This document shows positions 7,863 to 15,260 of a stretch of 22,214 nt of DNA, one piece after another. Origin of the DNA: a virus. The stretch lies in the IMG/VR virus record IMGVR_UViG_3300018018_000094, positions 1 to 22,214 of that record; one strand, written 5' to 3'. The translations under genes were made by a program, and so were the position numbers. Position 1 is the first letter of the stretch, and every line of letters begins with the position of its first letter. The notes under the pieces were generated by a model, which searched no databases, was not told where the DNA came from, and saw nothing but the letters and a program-made list of their open reading frames with translations.

Positions 7863-8461
7863 GGCTTAATAATTCCCCAGCCGTATCTAGGCAGTTCAAA
7901 GAATCTTTCTTTTAAATTATTATGCTCAACAAACTCATCCACCGCTTCAATAACTCCGTAGATAACCCCTGGCCAGTAAGTTGATATTCTATAATCATCA
8001 CCTATCAGAACTCCGCCCTTCTTGACTTTCGGATACCAATCAACAATGTCTTTCAGACACCCGTCATGAGTATGGTCGGCGTCAACATACACAAAATCAA
8101 AAAACTCATCAGCAAACTCTTTAACCACATTGAATGAATAATCTCGGTAAATCTTAACGAACGGTCTGCGAATCATTGCATTTTTAAAGTTCAAGTATTG
8201 CGCATCCAACTCAATTTGAGGAAAGCCAAAATCATTCCTAGACCTAACTCCATCATCTCTCCAGATATCTACTGCGACAGCCATCTTCGGCTTATGCGCT
8301 ATCAATTGCCTAAAATTATACCCTTTACATATCCCGATCTCAGTTATAACATCGCAGTGATATTTTCTCATGTAAGGCTTCCATATCCTGATTTTCTGCC
8401 TAATCTCCAAAGACTGTAAATCTTTGATTTGCTCATTTAATTCCATGTGAGTTGAATACAT
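7859..8461 (-). CDS. Class I SAM-dependent methyltransferase, 200 aa
   Basis: A Rossmann-fold methyltransferase with motif I EIGICKG (41-47), the ribose-binding acid in AVDIW (63-67), DFVYVDADHTHD (122-133) and GGVLIGDDY (149-157). It belongs to the same broad type as the enzyme at 4617-5288, but the sequences are far apart, so this is not a recent duplication. It sits between two paralogous transferase-like genes, overlapping the upstream one by 29 nt and the downstream one by 4 nt. Sugar O-methylation is the likely role. A second ATG at 8446 (MELNEQ) is an alternative start that would cut the overlap to 14 nt; neither has a convincing ribosome binding site. Confidence 0.85.
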   Translation of the reverse strand: MYSTHMELNEQIKDLQSLEIRQKIRIWKPYMRKYHCDVITEIGICKGYNFRQLIAHKPKMAVAVDIWRDDGVRSRNDFGFPQIELDAQYLNFKNAMIRRPFVKIYRDYSFNVVKEFADEFFDFVYVDADHTHDGCLKDIVDWYPKVKKGGVLIGDDYRISTYWPGVIYGVIEAVDEFVEHNNLKERFFELPRYGWGIIKP

Positions 8462-9161
8462 TTATCAATCTTTCTGACATAAAAGGTATTCCAATGCTAT
8501 TCTTCCCATGCATAAACTTGTCTAGCAAACCAGGCTTTGAAGGATGGAAATGTAATACTTTCAATGGCTTATGAGCTTTCCGATGGTTATGCTCAATGTG
8601 CCTCATGCCAATCTGGTAAGTGATGTTTACTTTTTTGATTCGTGAATTAACATTAAGTACATTATCTTTCTGCATATCCAGAAGCACTGTTTCATCTTCA
8701 ATGTTAAGAAAAATATGGTCTCTTAGATATTCAAAAATGTCTTTTGCGCTCGCTTTGATAAAGTCGCTTCCAAGACACCACCTGCTTCGCCAGCCATAAT
8801 CCGTAAATCCAGCATCCAGTCCGTCTAATCCCAATTCTTCTTCTGTGATGATTTCATTCTGAAAGGCATCCAAGTCGTGATTCCAATAAATCTTATCCTT
8901 CTCTATAATTCCCAATTCTATCAAGTGCGGGATTATAGAAGTCTTTATGGACCGAGGTCGAACATCGCAATAATGACCATCACCAACAACAGTAGCTCTA
9001 ACACCTTGATAATCATAAGAAAAATTAGTTACTAAAATCAGGTCATCTTTCAATCCCAAACTTATCGCATTGTCAATTTGCACTCTAGCTAAAAGCTCAC
9101 ATTCTTGATTAAACTTCTTAGCAGGATTAAGATAGACCATTAAATTCTTCACATTTGCCAT
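8433..9161 (-). CDS. Putative GT-A glycosyltransferase, HDxDA family copy 2
   Basis: A 242-aa paralogue of the 7068-7862 product. Motifs: NLMVYLNPAKKFNQE (6-20), QIDNAISLG, LVTNFSYDYQG, YWNHDLDAF (92-100) with D96-x-D98, NVNSRIKKVNITYQIG, VLHFHPSKPG and C-terminal MSERLINVFNSHGIK. The longer open frame begins at 9218, but a near-perfect Shine-Dalgarno (AAAGGAGGT at 9171-9179) lies 9 nt before the ATG at 9161, and the paralogue also starts directly at this strand, so 9161 is chosen. The remaining overlap with the upstream transferase is 13 nt. It is one of the best ribosome binding sites in the window, which suggests high expression or independent translation. Confidence 0.8.
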   Translation of the reverse strand: MANVKNLMVYLNPAKKFNQECELLARVQIDNAISLGLKDDLILVTNFSYDYQGVRATVVGDGHYCDVRPRSIKTSIIPHLIELGIIEKDKIYWNHDLDAFQNEIITEEELGLDGLDAGFTDYGWRSRWCLGSDFIKASAKDIFEYLRDHIFLNIEDETVLLDMQKDNVLNVNSRIKKVNITYQIGMRHIEHNHRKAHKPLKVLHFHPSKPGLLDKFMHGKNSIGIPFMSERLINVFNSHGIK

Positions 9162-9955
9162 TTCGTTAGAACCTCCTTTTCGTAATAATCTTTCCAAGTG
9201 GCAATCGAATAAGCCCAACCCGCTTCTTTGTTTGCTGGATTCTCCGCTGTCCCGTCATTGTGAGTTCTAGAAAAGCTCCTGTGTTTGTGAGCAAACCAAG
9301 TGTTCTTATTCAGCATCAACTTGCCCTCAGCTTGCCATGTCTTAAACTGCATCTCATGCGAATCCTGGTATAATGGACCATATCCTTCTGTCTGAAGCTC
9401 TTTAATCACCTTGTCCCACCAGCTTCTGGACATCAGCCATACGCTCCCTTGCATCGCCATTGTTTCATCTAACATAATGTCTTTGCGCTCTTCGCTTCTG
9501 CTGCTCCATTTTTGTCCAGCGAATTTTAATCTGCCTTCACCACAATCCTGTATGACCAATTTCTCATAATCAACGTAAGGAATATCCATCAGCTTCCACT
9601 GGACAGGGTCTAAGTAATATCTCCTCGCGGTCATTATCCAATCAGGTTGACAAACATCAGTCATCGCCTTGTCAAAGCCTGGAGCAAAGGCACAATGCTC
9701 GTCTGTCCGCATAATGAACTCACCTCGAGAAACATCCACTCCTGCATTTATCGCTCCTCTCATGCCTCGATTTCTGCCAAGATGGACATATCTGACTCTT
9801 GGATCATTTATTATATCAAACTCTGGCCAATAACCATCAAGCACATCGATAATTTCTAACTGATCTCCTAATTGAGAACCTTCCAAGAGAGAACCTATTG
9901 TCTTCATTGAAAGAGGATCGTGATATGATGGGATTATCACAGACAATTTAATCAT
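9149..9955 (-). CDS. GT2 family glycosyltransferase (DxHC subgroup)
   Basis: A 268-aa GT-A transferase beginning MIKLSVIIPSYHD. The motif TDEHCAFAPGFDK (84-96) holds D85-x-H87, and a later QGSVWLMSR and NTWFAHKHR correspond to the acceptor/catalytic region. It is paralogous to the genes at 10539-11402 and 2163-3119: all three have GMRG or GQRA after the first conserved region, D-x-HC-x-F-x2-GFD[KR], QGS and TW[YF]AH. It lacks the zinc ribbon of the 2163-3119 enzyme. The start at 9955 gives a 4-nt ATGA overlap with the upstream methyltransferase; the longer frame from 9988 would add 11 residues unlike the paralogues. Confidence 0.85.
   Translation of the reverse strand: MIKLSVIIPSYHDPLSMKTIGSLLEGSQLGDQLEIIDVLDGYWPEFDIINDPRVRYVHLGRNRGMRGAINAGVDVSRGEFIMRTDEHCAFAPGFDKAMTDVCQPDWIMTARRYYLDPVQWKLMDIPYVDYEKLVIQDCGEGRLKFAGQKWSSRSEERKDIMLDETMAMQGSVWLMSRSWWDKVIKELQTEGYGPLYQDSHEMQFKTWQAEGKLMLNKNTWFAHKHRSFSRTHNDGTAENPANKEAGWAYSIATWKDYYEKEVLTKWQM
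9171..9178 (-). promoter_or_regulatory. Strong Shine-Dalgarno deciding the 9161 start
   Basis: On the minus strand this reads AGGAGG within AAAAGGAGGT, about 10 nt before ATG 9161 and inside the coding end of the upstream transferase. It supports 9161 over the upstream ATG at 9218 and supports a bacterial host. Confidence 0.8.
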
Positions 9956-10551
9956 TTGTTTTTTACGATAATTAGTTTTTCCTTCCATCTTTCACGAGGA
10001 AGAGGAGGAAGTTCGCATTCATACCCAGCTAAGCCTGCAAGAACGACATCAGGATGAAAAACATCTTCTATAATATAAATCACATCTTTTTTGAGCATCG
10101 GCAGAATCATTCTTGCCAGGTTGATTTGATAGTTTGTTTTGTGACAACCATCGTCAATAAACAAGTCAATATCAGAACCCGTCTGTTTAATCAGCCATCT
10201 TAGATGTTTTTCTTTCCTTTCGTCGCACACAAAAGTCTTTATGCGCTCACCTTCATACATGGCATCCTGCTCGCAGTCCGCCCCGTAAACTTGTGCATTC
10301 GGAAAGAAGTCTCTCCACATTCTCAAACTTGGTGCTTTCTGATAATATCTTTTGAGTCTCTTGTCATAAATCTGGTCTTCATACTTCATAGTCTTCCAAT
10401 AGCCGATTCCCATCTCCAAAACTTTTTTGATTGTTTCTCTTCTGTCTTTTAACAGCTCATAATAAAATGGCGTATAAAAATGTTTAAGCTGTGGACACTT
10501 GTCTGTCCCATACTTGTATGCTATTTCACAAAGTGGCGTTAGATCTTCCAT
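9952..10551 (-). CDS. SAM-dependent methyltransferase of the KYGTDK type
   Basis: A 199-aa protein with an N-terminal KYGTDK (13-18) and following H-x-YTP-x-YYELL, a signature of sugar O-methyltransferases acting in macrolide and polysaccharide pathways. SAM motif I is VLEMGIGYW (44-52), VYGADCEQD (88-96) holds the ribose-binding acid, DLFIDDGCHKTN (129-140) matches the metal/catalytic D-D-x-x-H region, and YIIED follows at 159-163. It differs from the other methyltransferases in the window, so at least three subfamilies are present, as expected if different hydroxyls or sugars are methylated. It is overlapped by 13 nt by the upstream GT2 and by 4 nt by the downstream GT2. Confidence 0.82.
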   Translation of the reverse strand: MEDLTPLCEIAYKYGTDKCPQLKHFYTPFYYELLKDRRETIKKVLEMGIGYWKTMKYEDQIYDKRLKRYYQKAPSLRMWRDFFPNAQVYGADCEQDAMYEGERIKTFVCDERKEKHLRWLIKQTGSDIDLFIDDGCHKTNYQINLARMILPMLKKDVIYIIEDVFHPDVVLAGLAGYECELPPLPRERWKEKLIIVKNK

Positions 10552-11402
10552 AAGCTCCTATCCTCTGGCCATCCTGGCACAGGCCAAAACTTTTCTATCA
10601 GCCAATGAAACTTGTGCACCATATTCGGCTCTTCGTTATTCATCCAATGTTTAGCTGACCAAGTGTTATTTCTTTCGGCATGATTATCTTTCTTAAGTCT
10701 TTTCTCAATCACATTTCCTCTCTGATAATAAATCTTGGTCTTCTTGAAATGGGCATACCAAGTCCTTTTGTCTACTTTAACCTCGCCTCCACCTAACCAG
10801 TATTTCAAACAGATCTCTACTGGCTCTTGAGCAAATATCCCGTAAGTCTCCCGTCTGTCATCCAAAAATCCAACACGCTCCATAAAATACTTACGATTCG
10901 CAAACCAGCAACTTCCCTGAAGCACCATCGTGTCATCTATCTCGCTTCCTTCTTTTCCTTCCCACTCCGCTGGAAAAATTCCTGTTCCATAATTGCTTGA
11001 CTGTGGAAATGAAAGATAAAGATAATCTCTGATAGGACGTGCTTCATTTCTTTTCCAATTTTCAACATCCAATGAATATCGCCTAGGAGTCATTAGCCAG
11101 TTCTCTTTGCAATCTTCTGAAAGTATCTTGTCAAATCCTTGCCCAAATATGCAATGGTCATCGCATTTCATCACAAACTTACCAGTAGCTATCTTCAATC
11201 CTTCGTTAATACCGCCTCTCATTCCTCTAGGTTTGTCTGGAAAAATATATCTTACTCTTTTGTCTTCTACCAATTTATCAGGCTTCTTGCCATCCACATG
11301 GACGATTATTTCAATGTCAGTTTCAGATTTCGCCAAAATATCCTCTATCGTCTTTGTCAAATAAACACAATTCAGATTAGGGATTATTACGGATAAGTTC
11401 AT
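10539..11402 (-). CDS. GT2 family glycosyltransferase (DxHC subgroup)
   Basis: A 287-aa GT-A enzyme starting MNLSVIIPNLN. The metal motif is D81-D82-H83 in KCDDHCIFGQGFDK, with GMRGG (60-64) before it. Later landmarks are LQGSCWF, an acidic QEPVEICLKYWLGGG segment and TWYAH, and the C-terminal LIEKFWPVPGW is nearly the same as in the 2163-3119 enzyme. Two consecutive ATGs occur (11405 and 11402); GAGG lies 3 nt before the first and 6 nt before the second, so 11402 is preferred. The start overlaps the end of the dehydrogenase gene by 26 nt. The substrate is unknown; a GT27-like relation is weaker here than in its paralogue. Confidence 0.87.
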   Translation of the reverse strand: MNLSVIIPNLNCVYLTKTIEDILAKSETDIEIIVHVDGKKPDKLVEDKRVRYIFPDKPRGMRGGINEGLKIATGKFVMKCDDHCIFGQGFDKILSEDCKENWLMTPRRYSLDVENWKRNEARPIRDYLYLSFPQSSNYGTGIFPAEWEGKEGSEIDDTMVLQGSCWFANRKYFMERVGFLDDRRETYGIFAQEPVEICLKYWLGGGEVKVDKRTWYAHFKKTKIYYQRGNVIEKRLKKDNHAERNNTWSAKHWMNNEEPNMVHKFHWLIEKFWPVPGWPEDRSLWKI

Positions 11403-12129
11403 CATTCACCTCTAAGAGCTTATTTGTTAACTGCGGATTATAACCAACTGATTCTGCCCACGCTGCCCAGCCGTAAACATCCTTCGGAATACATTTAGAG
11501 TTGAAGCCTCGCTTGTCTGGAAAGATGAAAGTATGCCAGAGATTGAACCTTGTATCATCTCCATAAACCGCATCTCTGATAGTATAATAGTCTACTCCAG
11601 CTTTCTCGCATGCATCGTACAGCTCCTGGCACTGTGCTATCTTGAAAGCAATAGCCCGGTTCTCACTCAACTTAATCACTTCCGCTTCATAGTTGGTCAC
11701 TTGCCTTATCGTGATGTTCGCATGATAAGCTGTCTGGTAAAGTTCTATAGCCTTTCGTCTGTTCTCTGGCCTGCCACCAAATATCAAAAATTGCCTCGCT
11801 TTTTGGTCAGTCATCGGGTGGTTCACAGTCTCGCCTAGATATTCTGGCTGGAACACTACATTCTTTCCGAGCTTCTCTAGCTTGTCGCAAGTCCCAGGCA
11901 TTACAGTGGATCTGATAATAATCAAAGGGCTATCACATTTCTTAACAACATCTTCAACTATAGAGCAATCCAACTTATTGTCTTTCAGTGGTGTCGGCAC
12001 ACATATAAATGAAATATCCACGAACTCCTCGCTTACATAATTTTGCGCAGGGTCGTGGATAAGAGAGTCAGGAAACAAAGTCTGCATTGCTTTGCCTACC
12101 CAGCCTAACCCATAGATTTTTGTAGTCAT
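11377..12129 (-). CDS. UDP-glucose/GDP-mannose dehydrogenase-like, short form
   Basis: A 250-aa homologue of nucleotide-sugar 6-dehydrogenases, which oxidise UDP-glucose to UDP-glucuronate (or GDP-mannose or UDP-HexNAc to the acids) with two NAD+. Motifs: glycine loop GLGWVG (7-12), FICVPTP (41-47), STVMPGT (74-80), QPEYLGE (94-100), EAEVIKLSEN (148-157) and the catalytic cysteine C213 in GFNSKCIPKD. The N-terminal Rossmann domain is compact, and the protein ends soon after the central helix, so the C-terminal UDP-sugar-binding domain of the usual 390-450-aa enzymes is missing. It begins 3 nt after the portal stop and opens the second glycan block. Activity with the missing domain is uncertain. 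Confidence 0.88.
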   Translation of the reverse strand: MTTKIYGLGWVGKAMQTLFPDSLIHDPAQNYVSEEFVDISFICVPTPLKDNKLDCSIVEDVVKKCDSPLIIIRSTVMPGTCDKLEKLGKNVVFQPEYLGETVNHPMTDQKARQFLIFGGRPENRRKAIELYQTAYHANITIRQVTNYEAEVIKLSENRAIAFKIAQCQELYDACEKAGVDYYTIRDAVYGDDTRFNLWHTFIFPDKRGFNSKCIPKDVYGWAAWAESVGYNPQLTNKLLEVNDELIRNNP

Positions 12130-12132
12130 AAC

Positions 12133-14334
12133 CTATTTGAATAAACTCTTCAAAAATAATCTAAGTGATTTAATTGAAAATGCTTCACTTGAAATACTGG
12201 ATTCAAACAATGTCTTGAGCTGTGATATAGTTTCTAAAGCCTTTGGGATAGCATCTTTATGATCTTCCCAACGCTTGACATCTCCTTGAAACTGATAATC
12301 AATTCCGTAACCACGCTTGTCATGACCGATGATATACTGATTAGATCGTCTGTCTCCTAAAACCATGTCTCGCTCTGCTTTCCACAAATTAGCCAAGTCT
12401 TGTATCGCTGCAGAATAACTATCAGGATCTCGTTTCATGTCAGCAAGTAAAAGATGATTGGTTAAATCATAACCATCGACATATTTTGAAACTAAATAAT
12501 AAGGAAACAATCTCGAACCTCCGTTCTTAACTCGCCACTTTTCAGAATCGTATTCTGGTGTCATTGCACAATACATCTCAAACTGAGCTAATACTTCTGG
12601 ATTAGAGCGTAACATATTGACCACTTCAACATACGTCATCTTACTTATGGGATTCACATTCAATCCCATACTTGCCAACTCTTGTGTCAATTTTATTTCC
12701 AAGCTCTGTGATTGCAGATTGACAGCCACAGGCGTTTTGATGACATAGCCAAGACCACTTTTAATATCCATAAAGATAAACGGCTGCGAGAAACCTCTGT
12801 CGTCTGCCCATACTTTATAGCCATTCTGTGTAAAGACTGCTTTCTGTAAAGATTTAGTGACTTCTTCTCCTTTTACACTTTTCTGCTCCTTGTAAGGTTT
12901 TTCACCACCAATTTCTTTAGGTTGTCCTTCTTCAGTTGGCTCTGAAGCCATCAAGCCTGTATAACCATTAGCGGTCAAAATCATCGGCTCGTCTGCCCAC
13001 TCACCATAAGGAGTTTCACCCATTTGTTGTCTGACTTCATTTAGTGTCAATGTGCCGTTTCTTAAAGCTCTATCATAGATAGTTGAAGCTTTATCAGGCT
13101 CAATGTTGTCTTTACCGATAAAAGCAAACTCTAAATCATCATAACCAAAATCTTTCCAGATAATTTCCTGATTGAATACTTGTGTAAACAAATCCAAGAT
13201 TGAACCATATCCTTTGCTCTCTGATAAGTCTTTCTGCACTTCAGATACGCTCTTGCTTCCTGTCGTGTCTGTAATGCCAATGTCTTCAGGCGACATTTCA
13301 AATCCAGCACAGCACATCTTACCGAGCCATAAAGTATACTCCATGAACTGCATATCACGATTATTCAGATCTTTGAGATTGATAATTTCAGATTTCTGTT
13401 TTGAAGCAAGTATTGCTGGACGATGGAATCTGCCTTCAATTTCTTGATAGAAGTATTCTTTCCAAGCCTCTAAATCACGCTGATTGATTTCTCCAATTAG
13501 GTTCAGAATAATCGGAGGAAAAGCTCCTTCTTCAAAATAAGCTCCATTAAAATTGTCTGAATTAAGTAAGTTTGCAACAACAGAAATAATACCTTCAAGA
13601 GGAGACAGCCCATAACCGAAGCCTTCTAACGATCCTTGCGGATGCATGTGAAAATGGATAAAATCCTTCTTCGGCCATGCAGCCACTATATCACCACTTT
13701 CAGGACCGCCATACTGCGAGTTGTTAAATATCTGAAGATATGATACAGGCAATTCACTCTCTTCGCCTTTAGTTGGCAGCGGAATAACTATATCTTGATT
13801 TCCGTACTGGTCGTAAACTGGGCGGATTGTCGCACTATCAACAAAATGCAATTCAGCAAGTTTGCCATCAGGATAACGAGTTTTTTCTATTGAAATAGCA
13901 TCTAAAACAAGAAGATCTTCAACCATCTTATCAAGCAATGTTCTGAATGTCTCATCGTTTTGATTTGGATGTTTTAAGAAATCTGTTATCTCTTTTATGC
14001 GTTTGTCTGAATTTATTGCATTTTTGCGTTTAACTTGGTCTGTCGGCTGAATAATCCACTGAGTTTTAGTAACTTTAGATTTTAGGCAGTTAATACAAAT
14101 CCTAGCCACATATACTGATAATGCAACTCTACGTAATGTATCATAAGCAATTCGTCCAGGTTTGGTAAGTCCTTTACGAATCGCCATTGCGTTGCGCTGT
14201 TTTTCATTTTCAAAAACAAGACCTCTCTGCCTATCAGGATCCTTCAATCCTTTCTGAATCCTATAAAAATCTATATCTTGCATACCTTTCGGAATCAAAA
14301 TAGACTTCGTCAACGTAGTTTCTTCTTCAGGCAT
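12133..14334 (-). CDS. Phage portal protein with C-terminal kinase-fold-like domain
   Basis: A 733-aa protein. Residues about 60-460 form an HK97/SPP1-type portal, the dodecameric ring at the capsid vertex through which DNA passes: FIHFHMHPQGSLEGFGYG (225-242), SPLEGIISVVANLL, the FEEGAFPPIILNL strand (268-280) and the long stem helices near 370-395 are typical. Residues about 460-500 are a charged linker. Residues 505-700 resemble a protein-kinase-like fold: VIKTP (531-535, Lys533), a Glu-rich helix (E546/E552), hinge YYLVSKYVDG (612-621), LGDRRSNQYI with D661 and N665, and GIDYQF with D679. Portals are usually 400-550 aa, so the extension is additional. The kinase-like reading comes from motif order and is not proven. 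No Shine-Dalgarno is seen; 31 nt separate it from the HTH gene. Confidence 0.9.
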   Translation of the reverse strand: MPEEETTLTKSILIPKGMQDIDFYRIQKGLKDPDRQRGLVFENEKQRNAMAIRKGLTKPGRIAYDTLRRVALSVYVARICINCLKSKVTKTQWIIQPTDQVKRKNAINSDKRIKEITDFLKHPNQNDETFRTLLDKMVEDLLVLDAISIEKTRYPDGKLAELHFVDSATIRPVYDQYGNQDIVIPLPTKGEESELPVSYLQIFNNSQYGGPESGDIVAAWPKKDFIHFHMHPQGSLEGFGYGLSPLEGIISVVANLLNSDNFNGAYFEEGAFPPIILNLIGEINQRDLEAWKEYFYQEIEGRFHRPAILASKQKSEIINLKDLNNRDMQFMEYTLWLGKMCCAGFEMSPEDIGITDTTGSKSVSEVQKDLSESKGYGSILDLFTQVFNQEIIWKDFGYDDLEFAFIGKDNIEPDKASTIYDRALRNGTLTLNEVRQQMGETPYGEWADEPMILTANGYTGLMASEPTEEGQPKEIGGEKPYKEQKSVKGEEVTKSLQKAVFTQNGYKVWADDRGFSQPFIFMDIKSGLGYVIKTPVAVNLQSQSLEIKLTQELASMGLNVNPISKMTYVEVVNMLRSNPEVLAQFEMYCAMTPEYDSEKWRVKNGGSRLFPYYLVSKYVDGYDLTNHLLLADMKRDPDSYSAAIQDLANLWKAERDMVLGDRRSNQYIIGHDKRGYGIDYQFQGDVKRWEDHKDAIPKALETISQLKTLFESSISSEAFSIKSLRLFLKSLFK

Positions 14335-14365
14335 AAAATATGGATATACTTATTAACCTTACATA

Positions 14366-14662
14366 TTAATTATAAACTAAAAATTGCAATTTTAGTTTCT
14401 TATAAGAATTATGAACCTTTTTATTTCCTTCATAAACGCGCCCAATTCCAGGGTATTCAAGAATTTTCATAATTTCAATAGGTTTTAAATCAAAATAGCG
14501 ACAAAGTATAATCTCTAATTGCTCTTGCGGCAATAAATGAAAAAATTTCTCAAGTTCAAGTTCTAAATCTATACGAGCATCGTCATTAGAAAAAACCGTT
14601 GGAACCAACTCTGGGTGTTCGCTTTCCAAATTATTATAATTTACATAGCCATAATCAATCAT
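14366..14662 (-). CDS. Small HTH protein, sigma-70 region 4-like
   Basis: A 98-aa protein. Residues 43-92 (LLPQEQLEIILCRYFDLKPIEI onward) follow the pattern of sigma factor region 4: an initial L-P-x-x-x helix, a hydrophobic helix ending in RYF, a turn, a second helix with EIMKIL, and a basic recognition-like helix ending SYKKLKL. The N-terminal 40 residues are acidic. No region 2 is present, so it is not a complete sigma factor. It could be a phage late regulator that docks on RNA polymerase or DNA, or, given its place before the portal, a DNA-binding packaging protein such as a small terminase-like factor. Its start overlaps the upstream stop by 4 nt. Confidence 0.7.
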   Translation of the reverse strand: MIDYGYVNYNNLESEHPELVPTVFSNDDARIDLELELEKFFHLLPQEQLEIILCRYFDLKPIEIMKILEYPGIGRVYEGNKKVHNSYKKLKLQFLVYN

Positions 14663-15252
14663 TGTTTTTGCTTGAATTCTTCTCGCTTTTCGGGCTTAAT
14701 CCAAAGAAGATACAGTTGCTGTGTCCAATCTAAGAACCAATTAGCAAACTGAGATGTTGTTGTATTATTCTTCAGGATAATTGCTACTGCGAAACTATCA
14801 ACAAAAAAACGATGCATCGATCTGATCGTCTCTTTCTTTCTTAATGGTGAAAAAACATCTTTCAGCAACGGCACGCTGCTCATATTGTTTATCGTTTTGC
14901 TCATCTCTTTGATCTCTCTATCAACTTTCTTTTCTTGTCGATGCAATTCATGAACAAGAAACGTGAAAAACTTTACAACATCCTCTGCATCATTAGGATT
15001 CTTCTTCTGACATTCATCAATCCATATACTTAAGAAATCTTTCATCATGTGCTGAGATGCTTGAAGTGTCCAGCGATGTGGCAGATAAGTAATAGAATAA
15101 CCAGGAAGCAATGGAGCATCTTTTTCATGAGCGATCTTGTCTAAAATGCTATCTTTAGCAAGAATGCCTTTCTTAATGAGCTGTTCCTTTGCCCATTTTC
15201 CAGCTGCTCGAAGTTGCTCGATCGGTGGTCTAATTTTATTTTTCTTTATCAT
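14659..15252 (-). CDS. Hypothetical protein, 197 aa
   Basis: Not recognised. The protein is mainly alpha-helical and basic, with a Lys-rich N-terminus (KKNKIRPP) and C-terminus (KREEFKQKQ). A central stretch, about residues 85-125, is rich in Phe, His and charged residues and could form long helices. No cysteines or clear membrane segment suggest a cytoplasmic or virion-internal protein. It lies 8 nt after the AT-hook-like small gene and overlaps the HTH gene by 4 nt, so it belongs to the small pre-portal cluster. A role in head assembly or packaging is possible only from position. Confidence 0.75.
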   Translation of the reverse strand: MIKKNKIRPPIEQLRAAGKWAKEQLIKKGILAKDSILDKIAHEKDAPLLPGYSITYLPHRWTLQASQHMMKDFLSIWIDECQKKNPNDAEDVVKFFTFLVHELHRQEKKVDREIKEMSKTINNMSSVPLLKDVFSPLRKKETIRSMHRFFVDSFAVAIILKNNTTTSQFANWFLDWTQQLYLLWIKPEKREEFKQKQ

Positions 15253-15260
15253 ATCATAGA

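Noticed and set aside
2163-12129. DNA hypermodification cluster (glucosyl- or arabinosyl-hydroxymethylcytosine type)
   Set aside because: No hydroxymethylase, thymidylate-synthase homologue or DNA glucosyltransferase fold is seen. Some arabinosylated T4-like phages use sugar-nucleotide genes, so it is kept only as a weak alternative.
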